A stretch of 64,000 bases of DNA from assembly GCA_026419785.1 (NCBI GenBank), contig JAODTK010002932.1, positions 1-64,000 of the forward strand. Reading direction: 5' to 3'. The DNA comes from Sclerodactyla briareus. Taxonomy: Eukaryota > Echinodermata > Holothuroidea > Dendrochirotida > Sclerodactylidae. The notes under the pieces are model-generated. The model was not told the DNA's origin. It saw nothing but the letters and a program-made list of their open reading frames with translations, and did not search any database. This document shows positions 59,960-64,000 of this stretch, piece after piece (position 1 is the stretch's first letter; the number at the start of each line of letters is the position of its first letter). Both the position numbers and the translations under genes were made by a program.

Positions 59960-62760
59960 TATGTGATGTTCGTTTGACATGACAATGGTCCGCATGAACT
60001 AGTTGGTTGTTTGTGTAGTGAATAATATTTTATTTTATATTTTTTATAACTCGAAATGGAATGTCATATGAAGATCGGTTTCGGACCAATCAGATTTTCT
60101 TCCGTCTATATTATACAACCCTTCATACATGACTTTTTCAAAACAGTACACACAGCATTGCTGTCTTTCTGGGCTCTCACATACATGTGCAATTAGTAAC
60201 CAAATTGGCTGATTATAGTAGTCATTTCGTAACACAAAACGCAACCACTGGCCAGCGAAGCATGCAATAATTGGTTCATTCATGTTGATGCACAGTTTAA
60301 CAACACAAATGGGGGGGGGGTCCACTCCTCCGAACTGTTTCAAAATCGATCAGGAAAAGGCCATAGAGGGGTGGTGGATCAATGAGGATTACAAGGAAGT
60401 AAAATACAGGATGCCAGGATAGCATGGCGTGGGGGAAAGAAAAAAAAAAAGTGAGGCTTGAAGGCCATGCATTCTATTGAAGAAGCGGCATCGTTGTCTG
60501 GTAGTAACAGTCAGAAATGTGATGATGATGTTGGTATTTGGTATTTTGGTATATTCATTTGCAAGCACATATGAAATGTGGAGGAAGCCTCCCGAGAAGC
60601 TTATAATAGCTTAAACAAAGCAGCGACTCCTGTAAGGGAAAGGAAAAAAAAGTGGAAAAGAATAATTATACACTCAGTGTGACTATCAGATAAGCTGTAC
60701 AGTACAACAAATTCATATTGTATCCATAAAAATAAAACAAAAGTCTTATCAGAGTAATCAATGTTTTTTTTAATAGGTCAGAATTCACTTACCAGACTAT
60801 TTCTAAATAATCTGCTAGTTAGTTTATGTTGCTTGCTAATGTGAGTGAATTCCATATCTTTTAGGGCTCAACATTCCTACAGACGAAATAACGAAATAAT
60901 TGTAATTGTGCTCATGATGTCACAATGGAAATTGCTTTCGGTGCAATATGATATCAATACGACATGCTGTCATAATAACATGTCATAAAAAGCAGTAGTC
61001 TGTTATACTGTGAGACCATTTGTGTTGTGGAGTCACAGAAAGTGCACTGACCATTATTTGCCTGATGACGGGGAGATGTTTAATAATAAAGGAACAAACT
61101 GCAACTGGGAGACTTACTGGCGAATCCACAGTCAAGACTATGAATTTAGGTGCAGCCGAGTTGGTTTTTGAGCTGAATCTACAGTCGAGACTGTTTATGA
61201 CCAGTAAAAGTCGACCTTGCTGAGTTTATTCTATTCTACACATCCGCCAATTAAGCATTACCCAAACGATAAAGATATCTATACCTCTAGATCTATATAT
61301 TTGTATCTATACAACATAATAAGCAGCTTGGTCACTATTGGCTTTATGTGATTGATGTATATTGCATTGCGTGCATACCCAAAAGCGTGCTGTGCATATT
61401 TCCATGGAGACGCAATACGAACCGCGCGTGCCAAACTGGATGGTTCTGCGCGTGTGAACATTGTGTTCACTATGAAGGGGCAACGCGTCGTTTGACCGTG
61501 GTATTCCCTTAAGGCAGTACGCCCTCTGAAGCGCGCCTATACTGAGAGCCGGGTCTGCGCGTGAGTTACTCTGACCAGCTGACTGTTATTGCAAAAATAA
61601 CGGATGGCCGGGTGATTGACCTTAGCCGATCAGAATCCTGTATTTGCAATAACAGACAGCTTGGGTTGTAGAATGCACCCTCAAGTGTACTGTCATTGCT
61701 TTTCAATCAACAGAAAAGACATTATCGCACTGTGTTACAAAACCCATTTTTCATGGAGTGTGTGTATGACCCTTATTTTTCATTTCCTTGACTTCAGTGA
61801 TGGACTATGCAGTCATGCCAGTATGTGTGTGTGTATGTGTGTATTTATGGATATATTTATAACCTAGATGGTGAACATGAGAACCAATCCCACCTAAGTG
61901 GATCAAGCTCATACTTGGTATGTGAGTTCCCCATAATGAGTAATGATAATACATGTAATACAGCATTCATAATGTGCCATCGTAATGCCAATCTGCCTAA
62001 TATTCGAGGAAACTGTTAATGATATCTCAGGGTCACATGGGATACCTGGCCGTTCACAAACGTTGTCATTACAAGGTGTGCTGTTCTGTTTCCATATTTT
62101 CCCCCTACTTATCAACAATAAGTCAATAACATCCGAAAAAATGGTATGCATTGGTGTGTTTTCAAATAGTGGTGACAGTTAAAAATAAGCTTTAACGAAT
62201 TGTTTTGGGGGATCCCGTCTATTCCCCCGACCTGTTCAGTGGTGAGCATGCCACTTACAACCACGAACTGGCTTGTTGAACTGTAATGATACTAACTATG
62301 GCGTGGCAACTGTTCAGTGTTGAGTCATGTGCCTTACAACTGTGAACATCACTTTAATGAATCGTTAAGACTAACTACACTGTACATCTGTTTCCTGAAA
62401 ATCATATCAGTTACTTGTTGAGCATTGTGAAAAACGTACCTTTTTGGTCTCCTCCTCACAATTAAACAACTCAACCATTTCGATTAGTGATAACAGTTGA
62501 AAAAATATGATTTACTTCCTTTAGCAACATGAAGGGTTATAGCTGTATTTGATGGGTTATTATATTATATGTTTCACTTTCAACATCCCAATTAAACTGT
62601 GTCCTGTTTCCCCTTTTGAACTCTCTAGCAATTGCTCTAAGAGTAGGTCAACATACTCTTTTGTTCTGATCAGGACCTTTTAGAGTGTGATCAGGAAATT
62701 GATAGGGCTGCCCATGCAAGAGGCCGCCTGTATTAGCTTTTTTGCGCTTGTGACGTAGTT
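59960..62760. other. No recognised feature
   Basis: AT-rich, with a G run at 60310 and a TG-rich patch at 61824-61845. No exon or bounded element was recognised. Confidence 0.4.
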
Positions 62761-62767
62761 TGCGGGC

Positions 62768-62920
62768 AGCTCACCACTAAACAGCTCTGGGGTGTAGACA
62801 AAATTCCTCCCGCAATAGCTCTATCATTCAGCCTACGGCCGTATTTTGAAACGGTCACCAATCTCTGAGAACGCAACCAATTCATCCCATCTTTTTGGAT
62901 GTTACTTTTGATAATTATAT
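62768..62920 (+). repeat. Interspersed repeat shared with 15370-15513, copy 2
   Basis: gctcaccacta, atagctctatcattcagcct, gagaacgcaaccaattcatc and ggatgttacttttgataa match the 15.4 kb copy in order and strand. After ttttgataat this copy continues without the GAGTCG insertion seen at 15514. Confidence 0.65.
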
Positions 62921-62964
62921 CCCTGCGGCGTTGGAAGTGTCCGGAGATATTATAGTTTTGGGTG

Positions 62965-63450
62965 TGTAGCCGCTGCCGCCGCGTCCCATCTCTGCCGCCA
63001 CCCCCACCCGCCGATAACTTTAATGCTTATGCAATAACTCTTCAATGCTCATCAATCCGATTGATCTGAAAGCTTTGTACACCTTCACGCCCCAGTGAAA
63101 TCTCGGATTAGTTCGAAGGTGGGCATCACTTCAATGCTGTGGGGACGCTAACTTGCATAATATATGCAAAATTTTCAAGTTAGTCAGATTTGAGGAACTT
63201 GGTGGGTAGGATATATTTGATTCCAAAAAATGCAGTCAGTCATTTCATCACAAGTCATCAGAGGTCAAATTTGCATATTTAATCATTTTCCAAACTTTGG
63301 ATTTTGAACAAACTTGGTGGATGGGATGGGTCTGAAATTCTCTGCAAAGTAAAGGTTATTTCAAGGCCAGCGTGGGGTCCAATTCTCATATTTTTTTGTA
63401 ACTCCATGGATTACCACAAAGCTTGGTGGATGAAGGCAATTGGTTTCTGA
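62965..63450 (+). repeat. GCC-run-linked tandem repeat family, copy 3
   Basis: A GCC-rich run (gccgctgccgccgcg ... gccgcc) is followed by taactttaatgc, tgtacacc, aaatctcggattagttcgaaggtgggc, then about three ~110 bp units with aacttggtgg(g/a)t(g/a)gg and aggtcaaatttgcat phrases. Confidence 0.7.
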
Positions 63451-63805
63451 CCAAAATGGAGGTCTTTAGGATGTTTAGATTACTTTCTTTCTCCCAATAT
63501 TGCTCAAAAGCGGGGATTAGGCCTATCATTTTGGCGTTTTCCCGCTACACATTCTAGTATGGGAGGTAATCTGTAAGTTTCGGGCTTGTATTGTGTAGTT
63601 TGCGTCAGAGTTTAGATAGATTGTTATGCGCACAGCGGTCATGTAACTCCTAATGACCTTTGACATAATGACGTAATAATCTCTTCACCAACCATGAAAA
63701 GGCTTAACATTATCGTTGCATGGCCCCATGTACTCAAGTATAACACTTGTTGGTGGCGCTATTCTGCCTCCAACCCAGATATTGTGCGCGTTATAATGCA
63801 ATTTA

Positions 63806-63823
63806 TTATTATTATTATTATTT
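63806..63823. repeat. ATT microsatellite
   Basis: About six uninterrupted ATT units. Confidence 0.85.
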
Positions 63824-63897
63824 TGGTGGCAGAGAGGTGATGAGGTGGTCACTTGGAAGATCAAAATTGATCGAATAGGACGAGTAGGCTGAATGAG

Positions 63898-63919
63898 GGG
63901 AAGGGGGGGGGGGGGGGAG
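63898..63919 (+). repeat. G homopolymer tract
   Basis: ggggaa followed by an uninterrupted run of about 15 G. Such runs are also prone to length error in assembly. Confidence 0.8.
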
Positions 63920-64000
63920 TGTAAGGTATTGAATCCTTTAGCCATTGTTGTTGTCGCTTGAAGTCCTGGAGAACCAGGTAAGTGTCTGGGACTCCGCATT

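Noticed and set aside
1-64000. CRISPR arrays, operons, ribosome binding sites
   Set aside because: Tandem repeats here lack unique regular spacers, and splice-split exons and retroelements show a eukaryotic genome.

Overview
The window looks like nuclear DNA of a marine invertebrate, probably an echinoderm, hemichordate or similar group; the species cannot be fixed from it. The signs are intron-split coding sequence with GT-AG boundaries, AT-rich intergenic DNA, very many microsatellites and minisatellites, and debris of several eukaryotic transposon classes. There are no bacterial operons, ribosome binding sites or long ORFs. Almost every ORF of 60-180 codons lies in repeats or unique non-coding DNA and is not annotated as a gene.

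One host gene is recognisable with confidence: the 5' part of a REPS1/REPS2-like gene (RalBP1-associated EH-domain protein, endocytic adaptor) on the + strand. Coding exon 1 (47247-47396) and exon 2 (49028-49157) together encode the first EH domain. A weaker third piece near 53970-54060 carries a WRKHSR-type segment matching the vertebrate protein downstream of EH1. The gene runs off the right side. A second host-gene trace is an isolated, frameshifted exon of a BDH2/DHRS6-type short-chain dehydrogenase (9454-9649).

Layout. 1-2.4 kb: a composite repeat of ~165-180 bp units ending in GACA/CA microsatellite and a hairpin. 2.4-9.4 kb: mostly unique DNA with GGACTCG-type simple repeats. 9.4-11.2 kb: BDH2-like exon, tRNA-derived SINE, MITE, and a decayed Penelope-like GIY-YIG region (- strand). 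11.2-14.4 kb: nothing recognised. 14.4-16 kb: three interspersed repeat families. 19.1-25.5 kb: a dense block of tandem and higher-order repeats, ending in CA microsatellite plus hairpin, then a duplicated hAT-like remnant. 25.5-37 kb: mostly unrecognised, with a tRNA-Cys-like unit and short palindromes. 37-40.3 kb: a second copy of the 14.5 kb family and a degenerate tandem array. 40.56-44.58 kb: a Harbinger-like DNA transposon with TIRs and TAA target duplication, carrying a nested CR1/L2-type LINE fragment. 46.55-46.82 kb: a 269 bp hAT MITE with a perfect 8 bp target duplication, just upstream of the REPS start. 49.2-50.9 kb, probably within a REPS intron: two abutting TIR elements and a SINE. 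51-64 kb: minisatellites, further members of the earlier families, and two more tandem arrays.

The main interest lies in the mobile and repeat DNA. Several elements have exact boundaries readable here. Several families occur two to four times within 64 kb, and they share an architecture of tandem units or simple sequence locked to one constant edge.
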